Assembly (NCBI GenBank): GCA_015485375.1
Contig: WFTU01000392.1
Location: forward strand, 1 to 8,169
DNA: 8,169 bases
Direction of reading: 5' to 3'
DNA from: Paracoccaceae bacterium
GTDB lineage: Bacteria > Pseudomonadota > Alphaproteobacteria > Rhodobacterales > Rhodobacteraceae
Numbering within the stretch: the stretch's first letter is position 1; each line of letters starts with the position of its first letter. Made by a program: the position numbers and the translations under genes. A model generated the notes under the pieces. That model worked only from the letters and a program-made list of their open reading frames with translations. It made no database searches and was not told the DNA's origin. This document shows positions 1 to 5,939 of the stretch, in pieces.

Positions 1-266
1 CCTTGGTCGAGGCCACGGAAATCTCCGGTCCGGCCATGATTTGCAGGCTGGCGTCGGCCTCGCGACTGATCGAGCTTTCGGGGACATTCACGATCGCCAG
101 CACATGCGCGGCCTTGCCCTTGACCTCGCGGCCCTGCGCTACGTCAAGGGCAAGGCGGCGCATGTGCTGGCGATCGTGAATGTCCCCGAAAGCTCGATCA
201 GTCGCGAGGCCGACGCCAGCATGCAAATCATGGCCGGACCGGAGATTTCTGTAGCCTCGACCAAGG
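1..266. repeat. Large imperfect inverted repeat (fold-back) within glmS
   Basis: Bases 1-124 are the reverse complement of bases 143-266, with position i pairing with 267-i. I count 120 of 124 pairs matching. The mismatched pairs are 14/253, 17/250, 46/221 and 110/157. The 18-base centre (125-142) is only partly self-complementary and would form the loop. The right arm is in frame with glmS and encodes normal GlmS sequence (KGKAAHVLAIVNVPESS..., AGPEISVASTKAF), so the left arm is the inverted copy. The conserved GlmS sequence LAALRY begins at about 125, exactly where the left arm ends, which places the breakpoint at about 124/125. The outer limit is unknown because the palindrome runs to base 1. 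It may be a contig-edge or amplification fold-back chimera, or a genuine inverted partial duplication. Confidence 0.95.
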
Positions 267-889
267 CGTTCACCTGCCAGCTCTCGGTGCTTGCCACGCT
301 CGCCATCGCCGCCGCCCGCCAGCGCAATGTGATCGACGAAGCCGAAGAAACCCGACTGGTCAAAGCCCTGATGAGCGCGCCGCAACTCGTGGCGCAGGCC
401 ATCAAACAGGAACCGGAGATGGAAATCGCCAGCCGCGACCTCGCCAAGGCCCGCGATATCCTGTTCCTCGGGCGCGGCCCCCTGTTCCCGCTGGCACTGG
501 AAGGCGCGCTGAAGCTGAAAGAGCTGAGCTACATCCATGCGGAAGGCTACCCCAGCGGCGAGCTGAAACACGGCCCCATCGCCCTGATCGACGACACGGT
601 GCCGGTCATCGTTTTCGCGCCGAGCGACGAACTGTTCGAGAAAACCGTTTCCAACATGGAGGAGGTCATGGCCCGTGGCGGCAAGGTATTGCTGATCACT
701 GACGAGGAAGGCGCGAAAGCCGCCTCTCACGGCACATGGCGCACCATCATCCTGCCCGCAACCGATCCGTTCGTGGCCCCGATGGTCTATGCCGCACCGG
801 CGCAACTGCTTGCCTATCACACCGCGCTGGAAAAAGGCACGGACGTGGACCAGCCGCGCAATCTGGCGAAATCGGTGACCGTGGAGTAG
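125..889 (+). CDS. glmS: Glucosamine-6-phosphate synthase (isomerizing), 3' part; 5' end missing
   Basis: GlmS converts fructose-6-phosphate and glutamine to glucosamine-6-phosphate in the cytoplasm, the first step towards UDP-GlcNAc for peptidoglycan and lipopolysaccharide. About 254 C-terminal residues are present of a usual ~605. They cover the rest of the first SIS domain (ASTKAF at about 254) and the whole second SIS domain. By comparison with E. coli GlmS, the isomerase residues are visible: Glu481, Lys485 and Glu488 equivalents in LEGALKLKE (codons at 500, 512, 521), His504 in ELKHGP (569), and Lys603 in the terminal AKSVTVE (869). The glutaminase domain with its N-terminal Cys, and the first sugar-phosphate loop, lie outside the genuine sequence. 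The frame stays open upstream to base 2 with a possible TTG at 41, but everything before about 125 is the inverted repeat arm, so that start is spurious. Stop TAG at 887-889. The gene family is certain; the 5' boundary is set by the breakpoint. Confidence 0.93.
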   Translation, partial: LAALRYVKGKAAHVLAIVNVPESSISREADASMQIMAGPEISVASTKAFTCQLSVLATLAIAAARQRNVIDEAEETRLVKALMSAPQLVAQAIKQEPEMEIASRDLAKARDILFLGRGPLFPLALEGALKLKELSYIHAEGYPSGELKHGPIALIDDTVPVIVFAPSDELFEKTVSNMEEVMARGGKVLLITDEEGAKAASHGTWRTIILPATDPFVAPMVYAAPAQLLAYHTALEKGTDVDQPRNLAKSVTVE

Positions 890-898
890 CGCCATTCG

Positions 899-938
899 TT
901 AACCAAACGTTAACAGAAGCGTAGGATTTTAGACAAAT
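899..938 (+). promoter_or_regulatory. Putative CtrA box overlapping a possible -35 element
   Basis: Bases 899-914 read TTAA-CCAAACG-TTAAC, an exact match to the TTAA-N7-TTAA(C) consensus of the alphaproteobacterial response regulator CtrA. The second half-site runs into TTAACA (910-915), a 5/6 match to a sigma-70 -35 box. Seventeen bases on is a weak -10 candidate, ACAAAT (933-938). CtrA sites at the -35 position are known at CtrA-activated promoters in Caulobacter. The box lies about 67 bases before the RTX start codon and just after the glmS stop, so the RTX gene is the likely target. The two GTTAAC palindromes could also pair as a 6-bp hairpin, but no T-run follows, so a terminator is less likely. 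The motif is seen directly; binding is inferred. Confidence 0.5.
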
Positions 939-980
939 ATGTGAAAAATCACCCTCGGGAGTTTCTCATGGGGGTGAGTC

Positions 981-2072
981 ATGTCACGCATTGTTATCCG
1001 CGCATCGGACGCGGGCTTTTTCAACCTGTCACCGCTCGGCGACCCGCTGGCCCCGAACGTATTCCTGAAAACCGCCGTCAACATTGCGGGCGTCGCGGAA
1101 AGCTCCGCCAGCGGCTGGCAGAGCCGCGAGAGCGCCTATTACGACGACTTCGGAATCGCCCTGATCGCCCTCCAGACACCGGTGGGCGACGTCCGGATCG
1201 GCGCGCAGACCGCGCTGGAGCTGGACGGGCTGGAATACTACCGCATCGAGGGCGGCGAACGCATCGTCACCGCCACACTGGAGTTGCCACAGCCCCTCAC
1301 CCTCACCGCCACCTACGACCAGCTTGACGTGGACCGCACCGGATGGCGGGCCGAGGCGGGAAATCCGCTCGACACCCTGATCCGCGGCGAAGGTTTCGTA
1401 TTTCAGGGCGGCGCGGGCGATGACATCTTCGCGGCCCACATCCAGACCTTCCCGATCTTCGCCACCAACGTGCTGCGCGGCTTTGACGGTAACGACAACC
1501 TGACCGGCTCGCTCGGCAACGACCGGCTTTGGGGTGGCACGGGGGATGACCGGCTGCTCGACCCCGACGGCGTGAATTTCATCTTCGCCGGTTCGGGCGA
1601 CGACTATGCGGAACTCGGTGACGGCTCGGACGGCAGCACGGTCTATGGCGGCACCGGCAACGACACTCTGGTGTCGGGCGCGGGCGACGATCACCTGATC
1701 GGCAACGCGGGACGTGATACGCTGATCGGCGGCAAAGGCGACGACCGGCTCGACGGGATGAGAGCAAATGATACCCTCGATGGAGGGCGCGGTGACGACA
1801 TCCTGACCGGCGGGCGCGGCTCCGATCTGCTGACCGGTGGCGAAGGCGCGGACCGGTTCGTGTTCAATGCTGCCGACCCCGGCCGAGACACGATCACGGA
1901 CTTCGGCAACGGCAGCGATATTCTGATGATACAGGGCAGCACTTTCGAGGATCTGGCGATCCTGCAATCGGGCAACAATACGGTGATCGACTGGGGGCTG
2001 GGCGGCAGCTATATCCTGCTGCAGGACATGGACGCGACCCTGATCGGGGCCGACGACTTTCTGTTCCAGTAA
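981..2072 (+). CDS. RTX-type calcium-binding protein, probable type I secretion substrate
   Basis: A 363-residue protein with no N-terminal signal peptide. Residues 1 to about 135 match no domain I recognise; they look beta-rich and acidic, with an SRESAYYDDFG stretch at 48-58. Residues about 142-292 carry RTX nonapeptide repeats (GGxGxDxxx): GGAGDDIF (143), GFDGNDNLTG (167), GGTGDDRLL (185), GSGDDYAEL (204), GGTGNDTLV (223), GNAGRDTLIGGKGDDRLDG (241) and GGRGDDILTGGRGSDLLTG (268). Family knowledge says such repeats fold as a beta-roll that binds calcium outside the cell. The C-terminal ~70 residues, with DRFVF, DTITDF, GSDILMI and a final ADDFLFQ, resemble the C-terminal region of RTX proteins exported by ABC transporter/membrane-fusion/TolC systems. 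No transporter genes are in the window. The ATG at 981 follows a GGGGGTGAG stretch; an ATG at 968 is out of frame. The gene appears monocistronic, with a possible CtrA box upstream and a hairpin downstream. There is no catalytic motif, so its role (adhesin, S-layer-like or other) is open. Confidence 0.9.
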   Translation: MSRIVIRASDAGFFNLSPLGDPLAPNVFLKTAVNIAGVAESSASGWQSRESAYYDDFGIALIALQTPVGDVRIGAQTALELDGLEYYRIEGGERIVTATLELPQPLTLTATYDQLDVDRTGWRAEAGNPLDTLIRGEGFVFQGGAGDDIFAAHIQTFPIFATNVLRGFDGNDNLTGSLGNDRLWGGTGDDRLLDPDGVNFIFAGSGDDYAELGDGSDGSTVYGGTGNDTLVSGAGDDHLIGNAGRDTLIGGKGDDRLDGMRANDTLDGGRGDDILTGGRGSDLLTGGEGADRFVFNAADPGRDTITDFGNGSDILMIQGSTFEDLAILQSGNNTVIDWGLGGSYILLQDMDATLIGADDFLFQ

Positions 2073-2103
2073 AAAGGGCGGCCCGAAGGCCGCCCCGTTT
2101 GTT
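2071..2103. terminator. Bidirectional hairpin terminator between convergent genes
   Basis: An 8-bp perfect GC stem, GGGCGGCC (2076-2083) and GGCCGCCC (2088-2095), closes a 4-base loop. Read on the minus strand the loop is TTCG, a very stable tetraloop, and the stem is followed by TTTTT (2075-2071): a textbook intrinsic terminator for the protease gene ending at 2106. Read on the plus strand the loop is CGAA and the tail is the weaker GTTTGTTTG, still serviceable for the RTX gene ending at 2072. The T-run on the minus strand overlaps the RTX stop region. Confidence 0.85.
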
Positions 2104-2105
2104 TG

Positions 2106-3566
2106 CTAGTTCAGCGTAATCGCCACGAAGCGCTTGTCACCGTTGCGGTCCACCAACAGCAGCACCGACTGCCGCCCCGCCTCGCGGGCGGTGGCAAAGG
2201 CGTCCAGCACGTCCTGCGGTGTATTCACCGGCCGCTGGCCAACCTCGAGGATCACATCCCCCGGCTCGATGCCTTTCACGGCGGCAGGGGAGCCGGCCTC
2301 GACGTCCATGACCACAACCCCGTCAATATCCTCGGACAGACCGAAGGTGTTGCGGGCGTCCGGTGTCAGCACGCCAAGGGTCATCCCCTCGCCGGTTTCG
2401 GCCGGACGGGCCTGCGGGGCATTGGTATCGAGCGTCTGCATGGCTTCTTCCAGACGGCCCAGAGTGACCAGAACCGTCTGGCTCTTGCCTTCGCGCACGA
2501 CAACCACACGCACGGCCTTGCCAACCTCGGTATCGGCCACAACACGCACCAGTTCGCGAATATCGGTGATCGGTTTGCCGTCAAAGCTGACGATCACGTC
2601 ACCCGGCTGGATACCGGCCTCGGCGGCCGGACCGGCCGGCACATCGGTGACCAGCGCGCCTTCGGGGCTTTCAAGTTCCAGCGCGGCAGCGATATCCTCG
2701 CTGACGTCCTGAATACGCACGCCCAGCCAGCCACGACGGGTCTCGCCGTATTTGATAAGCTGATCGACAACCTGCGAAACCACCGCCGAGGACATGGAGA
2801 AACCAAGCCCGATGGAGCCGCCGTTCGGCGACAGGATGGCGGTGTTTACCCCGATAACCTCGCCGTCCATATTGAACAGCGGGCCGCCGGAGTTGCCACG
2901 GTTGATCGCCGCATCCGTCTGGATAAAGTCGTCATAGGCACCGGAAAGCGTACGGTTGCGGGCCGAAATGATACCGGCAGAAACCGAGAACCCCTGCCCG
3001 AGCGGATTGCCCACGGCCAGAACCCAGTCACCGACGCGGGCGATATCGGAATCCCCGAAGCTCACGAAGGGAAACGGAGCGTCGCCCTCGATCTTCAGCA
3101 CGGCAATATCGGTGCGCTCGTCACGGCCGACGATGGTGGCAACATAGGTTTCGCCGCTGAACGTCTCGATCTCGATCTGGTCGGCATCGACGATCACATG
3201 GTTGTTTGTCACCACATAACCATCAGCCGAAATGATGAAACCGGAGCCGAGCGCCTCGCCGCGCAACTGCGGCTCGGGCGAGGAACCGCCACCCTGACGG
3301 TCAAGAAAATCCCGGAACAGGTCCTCCAGCGGCGAGCCTTTCGGCACGATCGGCATCTCGGCCGCCGGCTGGTTCACGGCAACACTGGTAACGATATTCA
3401 CCACGGCGGGGCTTATTTTCTCTGCCAGATCGGCAAAGCTGTCCCCCGGCGCGCGCGAAAACCCCGGCGCCGGTGCGACCAGCATCAGCGACAGGATGCT
3501 CAGAGCCATCACGATGGATACCTTCAGATACCCCAGCGGACGGCCAAAAACGACGGCTTTCGACAA
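2106..3566 (-). CDS. Do/DegP-family periplasmic serine endoprotease with two PDZ domains
   Basis: A 486-residue HtrA-type protease that degrades or chaperones misfolded envelope proteins. An N-terminal hydrophobic segment (about residues 14-33, ending near APAPGFSRA) looks like a signal peptide, placing the enzyme in the periplasm. The trypsin-like domain (about 45-275) has the full triad: His123 in TNNHVI, Asp153 in TDIAVLK and Ser226 in GNSGGP. PDZ1 spans about 278-372 (GWLGVRIQDVS; GIQPGDVIVSFDG) and PDZ2 about 393-486 (LGVLTPDAR; GIEPGDVILEVGQ). Length and architecture are normal for the DegP/DegQ/MucD group, and I cannot say which paralogue it is. The start is TTG at 3566, supported by an AGGAGG Shine-Dalgarno and by the signal peptide it includes; the next in-frame ATG (residue 20) would split the hydrophobic segment. 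It lies 117 bases downstream of the DUF2065 gene, on the same strand as hflK and hflC. Confidence 0.96.
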   Translation of the reverse strand: MSKAVVFGRPLGYLKVSIVMALSILSLMLVAPAPGFSRAPGDSFADLAEKISPAVVNIVTSVAVNQPAAEMPIVPKGSPLEDLFRDFLDRQGGGSSPEPQLRGEALGSGFIISADGYVVTNNHVIVDADQIEIETFSGETYVATIVGRDERTDIAVLKIEGDAPFPFVSFGDSDIARVGDWVLAVGNPLGQGFSVSAGIISARNRTLSGAYDDFIQTDAAINRGNSGGPLFNMDGEVIGVNTAILSPNGGSIGLGFSMSSAVVSQVVDQLIKYGETRRGWLGVRIQDVSEDIAAALELESPEGALVTDVPAGPAAEAGIQPGDVIVSFDGKPITDIRELVRVVADTEVGKAVRVVVVREGKSQTVLVTLGRLEEAMQTLDTNAPQARPAETGEGMTLGVLTPDARNTFGLSEDIDGVVVMDVEAGSPAAVKGIEPGDVILEVGQRPVNTPQDVLDAFATAREAGRQSVLLLVDRNGDKRFVAITLN

Positions 3567-3580
3567 TATTCTATCCTCCT
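3564..3580 (-). promoter_or_regulatory. Strong ribosome binding site with TTG start for the protease gene
   Basis: On the minus strand a perfect AGGAGG (3580-3575) is followed by 8 bases (ATAGAATA) and then TTG (3566-3564). No ATG or GTG is better placed in that frame, so this site fixes the TTG start. A perfect Shine-Dalgarno with a weak start codon is consistent with translation set to an intermediate level. Confidence 0.75.
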
Positions 3581-3683
3581 ATTTCAGAAATTCGGCCCGA
3601 TGCGGGCTTCGCAGTATCACGTAGGAACCTGTGACATATTTACAATAGATAGCGCCGCGAGACAGGCGCGCCTCACGTCAAAG
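3581..3683 (-). other. Spacer and leader upstream of the protease gene
   Basis: This non-coding stretch separates the DUF2065 stop codon from the protease Shine-Dalgarno. It holds a small 5-bp hairpin (GCCCG/CGGGC, 3595-3607), a TCAC/GTGA inverted pair (3617-3634) and an AT-rich patch near 3638-3652. I see no convincing -35/-10 pair and no T-run terminator. Its length is enough for a separate promoter for the protease, but the sequence does not show one clearly. Confidence 0.35.
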
Positions 3684-3872
3684 TTACCGCAATCCCAGCC
3701 AGATAAGCAACACACCGACCGCAACCGAGGCCAGACCGATATACCGCATGGCCTCGGTCCCCATCCGGCGCAACATTTCCAGCACCTGCTCCAGATGCGA
3801 AGGGGCCAGTGCAAGCACCAGCCCCTCGATAACCGCCACGAACCCCAGTCCGAACAGCAGCTCGTTAGTCAT
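3684..3872 (-). CDS. DUF2065 family small membrane protein
   Basis: A 62-residue protein with two hydrophobic segments, about residues 4-23 (LLFGLGFVAVIEGLVLALAP) and 43-61 (RYIGLASVAVGVLLIWLGLR), joined by a short amphipathic stretch with charged residues (HLEQVLEMLRRMG). The pattern of a VIEGL motif in the first helix, a short linker with MLRRM, and a second helix starting R(Y)IGL and ending in WLGLR matches the DUF2065/YjeT family of inner-membrane proteins of unknown function. Its ATG at 3872 overlaps the hflC stop by 8 bases (ATGACTAA), so the two genes are very probably co-transcribed and translationally coupled. In other proteobacteria this family is also found next to hflKC, which points to a role near the FtsH-HflKC complex; that role is inference only. 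Confidence 0.85.
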   Translation of the reverse strand: MTNELLFGLGFVAVIEGLVLALAPSHLEQVLEMLRRMGTEAMRYIGLASVAVGVLLIWLGLR

Positions 3873-4737
3873 TGAAACCGTCCGTTTTCAGATAGTCGAA
3901 GAATTCGCTATCCGGCGACAGAACCAGCGTGGAATTGTCCCCCTTCAGCGAATTCTCGTAAGCCGAAAGCGAACGGTAGAAGGCGAAGAAATCCGGGTCA
4001 CGCCCGAAAGCCTCGGCAAAGATCGCGTTGCGTTCCGCGTCCGCTTCACCACGGGCGATATCCGCATCACGCTGGGCGGCCGAAACCAGCTCCACCGCGG
4101 TACGATCCGCCTGTGCGCGCACCTTCTGCGCCGCCTCTTTACCACGCGCCCGCTGGTCTGCGGCTTCGCGTTCACGCTCGGCCTGCATACGCGCGAAGGT
4201 CGCGGCAAGGTTCTGTTGCGGCAGATCGGCCCGCTTGATGCGCACGTCCACAACCTCGATCCCGAGGTTTTCCGCCTCGAGGATCGCGGCGTCGCGGATC
4301 TTGTTCATCAGCGCCACACGCTCGGAGGACAGGATCTGGCCGGATTCGACCGCACCCAGCACTTCACGCAGGCTGGCGTTGATGATCCGCGTCAGACGGG
4401 TCTCGGCCGAAGCCACCCCGCCGACACCGACCGCCTGCCGGAATTTCACCACATCGACGATGCGATAGCGGGCAAAGGCGTCCACGACCAGACGACGATC
4501 GTCCAGCGGCGTAACCTCCAGCGGCTGCGTGTCCAGCGACAGGATACGGTCGTCGTATTTCACGACCTCCTGAATGAAGGGCACCTTGAAGGCGAGACCG
4601 GGGTCTTCCTTCACGGCCTTCACCTGACCGAATTGCAGCACCAGCGCCTTTTCACGCTCGTCCACGGTATAGACCGAGGAGGCACCGACCACAGCAGCGG
4701 CAATCACGATGCCGCCAATTATTGTCAAAGCTTTCAT
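3865..4737 (-). CDS. hflC: HflC, SPFH-domain subunit of the FtsH-regulating HflKC complex
   Basis: A 290-residue membrane protein. A single N-terminal hydrophobic segment (about 3-22) anchors it, and the rest lies in the periplasm by family topology. The SPFH/band-7 domain spans about 22-190 (VDEREKALVLQFG at 25-37, GLAFKVPF at 47-54, VDVRIKRADLP at 163-173). A long charged helix rich in Ala, Arg, Glu and Gln follows (about 183-245), typical of the coiled-coil region that packs into the HflKC cage. HflC pairs with HflK around FtsH and limits its access to membrane substrates. The ATG at 4737 overlaps the hflK stop by one base (TGATG), with GGAGGG (4751-4746) eight bases upstream, so coupling to hflK is strong. 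HflC is catalytically inactive despite old 'protease' labels. Confidence 0.97.
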   Translation of the reverse strand: MKALTIIGGIVIAAAVVGASSVYTVDEREKALVLQFGQVKAVKEDPGLAFKVPFIQEVVKYDDRILSLDTQPLEVTPLDDRRLVVDAFARYRIVDVVKFRQAVGVGGVASAETRLTRIINASLREVLGAVESGQILSSERVALMNKIRDAAILEAENLGIEVVDVRIKRADLPQQNLAATFARMQAEREREAADQRARGKEAAQKVRAQADRTAVELVSAAQRDADIARGEADAERNAIFAEAFGRDPDFFAFYRSLSAYENSLKGDNSTLVLSPDSEFFDYLKTDGFND

Positions 4738-5867
4738 CAGTTCGACCCTCCGCGGTTCAACTCGTTGAGCGGCAGATAAGGCACGATACCGCCATCACCG
4801 CCGACACCCTCGTCGATGATGATCTTGTCGACGCCAGACAGCACCCGCTCCATCGTTTCCAGATAGAGACGTTTGCGGGTCACCGATTTGGCTTTGGCAT
4901 ATTCGTCATAGACCGCAATGAAGCGCGAGGCCTCACCGGTGGCCTGGTTGACGACCTGCGCGCGATAGCCTTCGGCCTGTTGCAGCAACTGGGCCGCCTG
5001 ACCACGCGCCGCAGCGAGGGTCTGGTTGGCATAGGCATCGGCCTGTTTCTCCAGCGTGTCGCGTTCCTGCTCGGCGGCCTGAACGTCGCGGAAGGAGTCG
5101 ATCACCTCGGCAGGCGGGTCGGCCTTGTCGAAGTTCAGACGCACGATATTGACGCCGGAGTTGTAGGAATCGAGCGTGCCCTGGATAAGGTCGCCCACTT
5201 CCTGCGAAATCGCCGCACGGTCACGGTTGAGGATCGGGGCCAGATTGGACCGCCCGATCACCTCGCGCATGGCCGATTCCGACACGGCGCGAATGGTTTC
5301 CTGCGGGTCCTGAAGGTTGAACAGGAATTGCGCCGGATCAGTGATATTCCAGACAACCTGGAAATCGATATCGACGATGTTCTCGTCACCCGTCAGCATC
5401 AGGCCCTGATCGAACTGGCCACCACGACCGCCAACACCGATGTCTTCGGTATTCTCGCGCGTGACCTGAACAACTTCCTTGGTCACAACCGGCCAGGGCG
5501 CGAAGTTCAGACCGGATTCACCGGTGGCATAGTATTTGCCGAACATCAGCTCGACCGATTTTTCCTCGGGCTTGAGAGTATAGAACGAGAGGAACAGCCA
5601 CAGACCGACCAGTATCAGAACACCGATACCGATGGTGCCCTTGCTGATCCCCGGTCCTTCGGGGCCCGCGCCACGGGTGCCACCACCCTTGCCGCCGCCC
5701 ATCAGGACCTTGAGCTGCTCCTGCCCCTTGCGGACCAGATCATCGAGATCCGGCACCTGCGGGGGCTGGTTGCCCGGTCGTTGTCCCTTGTTGCGGTCGT
5801 TATCATCACCGCCGTCGTTACCACCGCCGCCACCCCAGGGGCCACCGGAATTGTTGGAATAAGGCAT
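4737..5867 (-). CDS. hflK: HflK, SPFH-domain partner of HflC
   Basis: A 376-residue protein. The first ~75 residues form a Gly/Asn/Pro-rich cytoplasmic tail (GGPWGGGGGNDGG near the start, PPQVPDLDDLVRKGQE at 35-50), typical of HflK. One membrane segment lies at about 77-96. The SPFH/band-7 domain follows (about 97-265: KPEEKSVELMFGKY, NFAPWPVVTKEV, TGDENIVDIDFQVVW at 159-173). An Ala/Gln-rich helix (about 260-330) and a C-terminal YLETMERVL segment (335-343) complete it. It assembles with HflC into the large periplasmic cage enclosing FtsH. The ATG at 5867 has GGAGGA (5884-5879) upstream at a slightly long 11-base spacing. hflK is the first gene of the hflK-hflC-DUF2065 unit; ftsH is not in the window. 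Confidence 0.97.
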   Translation of the reverse strand: MPYSNNSGGPWGGGGGNDGGDDNDRNKGQRPGNQPPQVPDLDDLVRKGQEQLKVLMGGGKGGGTRGAGPEGPGISKGTIGIGVLILVGLWLFLSFYTLKPEEKSVELMFGKYYATGESGLNFAPWPVVTKEVVQVTRENTEDIGVGGRGGQFDQGLMLTGDENIVDIDFQVVWNITDPAQFLFNLQDPQETIRAVSESAMREVIGRSNLAPILNRDRAAISQEVGDLIQGTLDSYNSGVNIVRLNFDKADPPAEVIDSFRDVQAAEQERDTLEKQADAYANQTLAAARGQAAQLLQQAEGYRAQVVNQATGEASRFIAVYDEYAKAKSVTRKRLYLETMERVLSGVDKIIIDEGVGGDGGIVPYLPLNELNRGGSN

Positions 5868-5939
5868 CTGCCGGGTCTTCCTCCGCTAAATTCACAATAG
5901 TTTCGTTAAACTGTTCATTCCCGTGCGGCTTTTCAAGGC
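5868..5939 (-). other. Short gap between gor and hflK
   Basis: Seventy-two bases on the coding strand of both genes. I see no hairpin with a T-run after the gor stop, so read-through into hflK is possible. A TTGAAA (5937-5932, within CTTGAAAAG) resembles the -35 of sigma-70 or of the heat-shock sigma factor RpoH, but no matching -10 sits at the right distance. A local hflK promoter is plausible but not shown. Confidence 0.3.

Noticed and set aside
41..124. Extension of the glmS reading frame upstream to a TTG at 41
   Set aside because: These bases are the inverted copy of downstream glmS sequence; the residues they would encode do not resemble GlmS, and the frame is open only by chance.
898..914. 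Paired GTTAAC motifs as a glmS terminator hairpin
   Set aside because: A 6-bp AT-rich stem with no T-run directly after it is weak; the CtrA-box reading explains the spacing better.
941..952. GTGA-AAAA-TCAC inverted repeat upstream of the RTX gene
   Set aside because: Only 4-bp arms with a spacer that does not fit CRP/FNR, and too weak for a terminator or operator without other evidence.
974..987. GTGA-N6-TCAC palindrome resembling a CRP/FNR site at the RTX start codon
   Set aside because: The core matches but the outer T/A bases do not, and it straddles the start codon; chance seems likelier than regulation.
1029..1967. Minus-strand open frame of 312 codons inside the RTX gene
   Set aside because: The RTX repeats are unambiguous in the plus frame, and the periodic GC-rich repeats generate the open antisense frame.
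2103..3875. Long plus-strand open frame (590 codons) opposite the DegP-type protease
   Set aside because: Antisense shadow of a protease with all catalytic motifs; composition is atypical and it continues across a non-coding spacer.
3748..5900. Two plus-strand open frames opposite hflC and hflK
   Set aside because: Both are antisense shadows of recognisable SPFH proteins, with no plausible domain.
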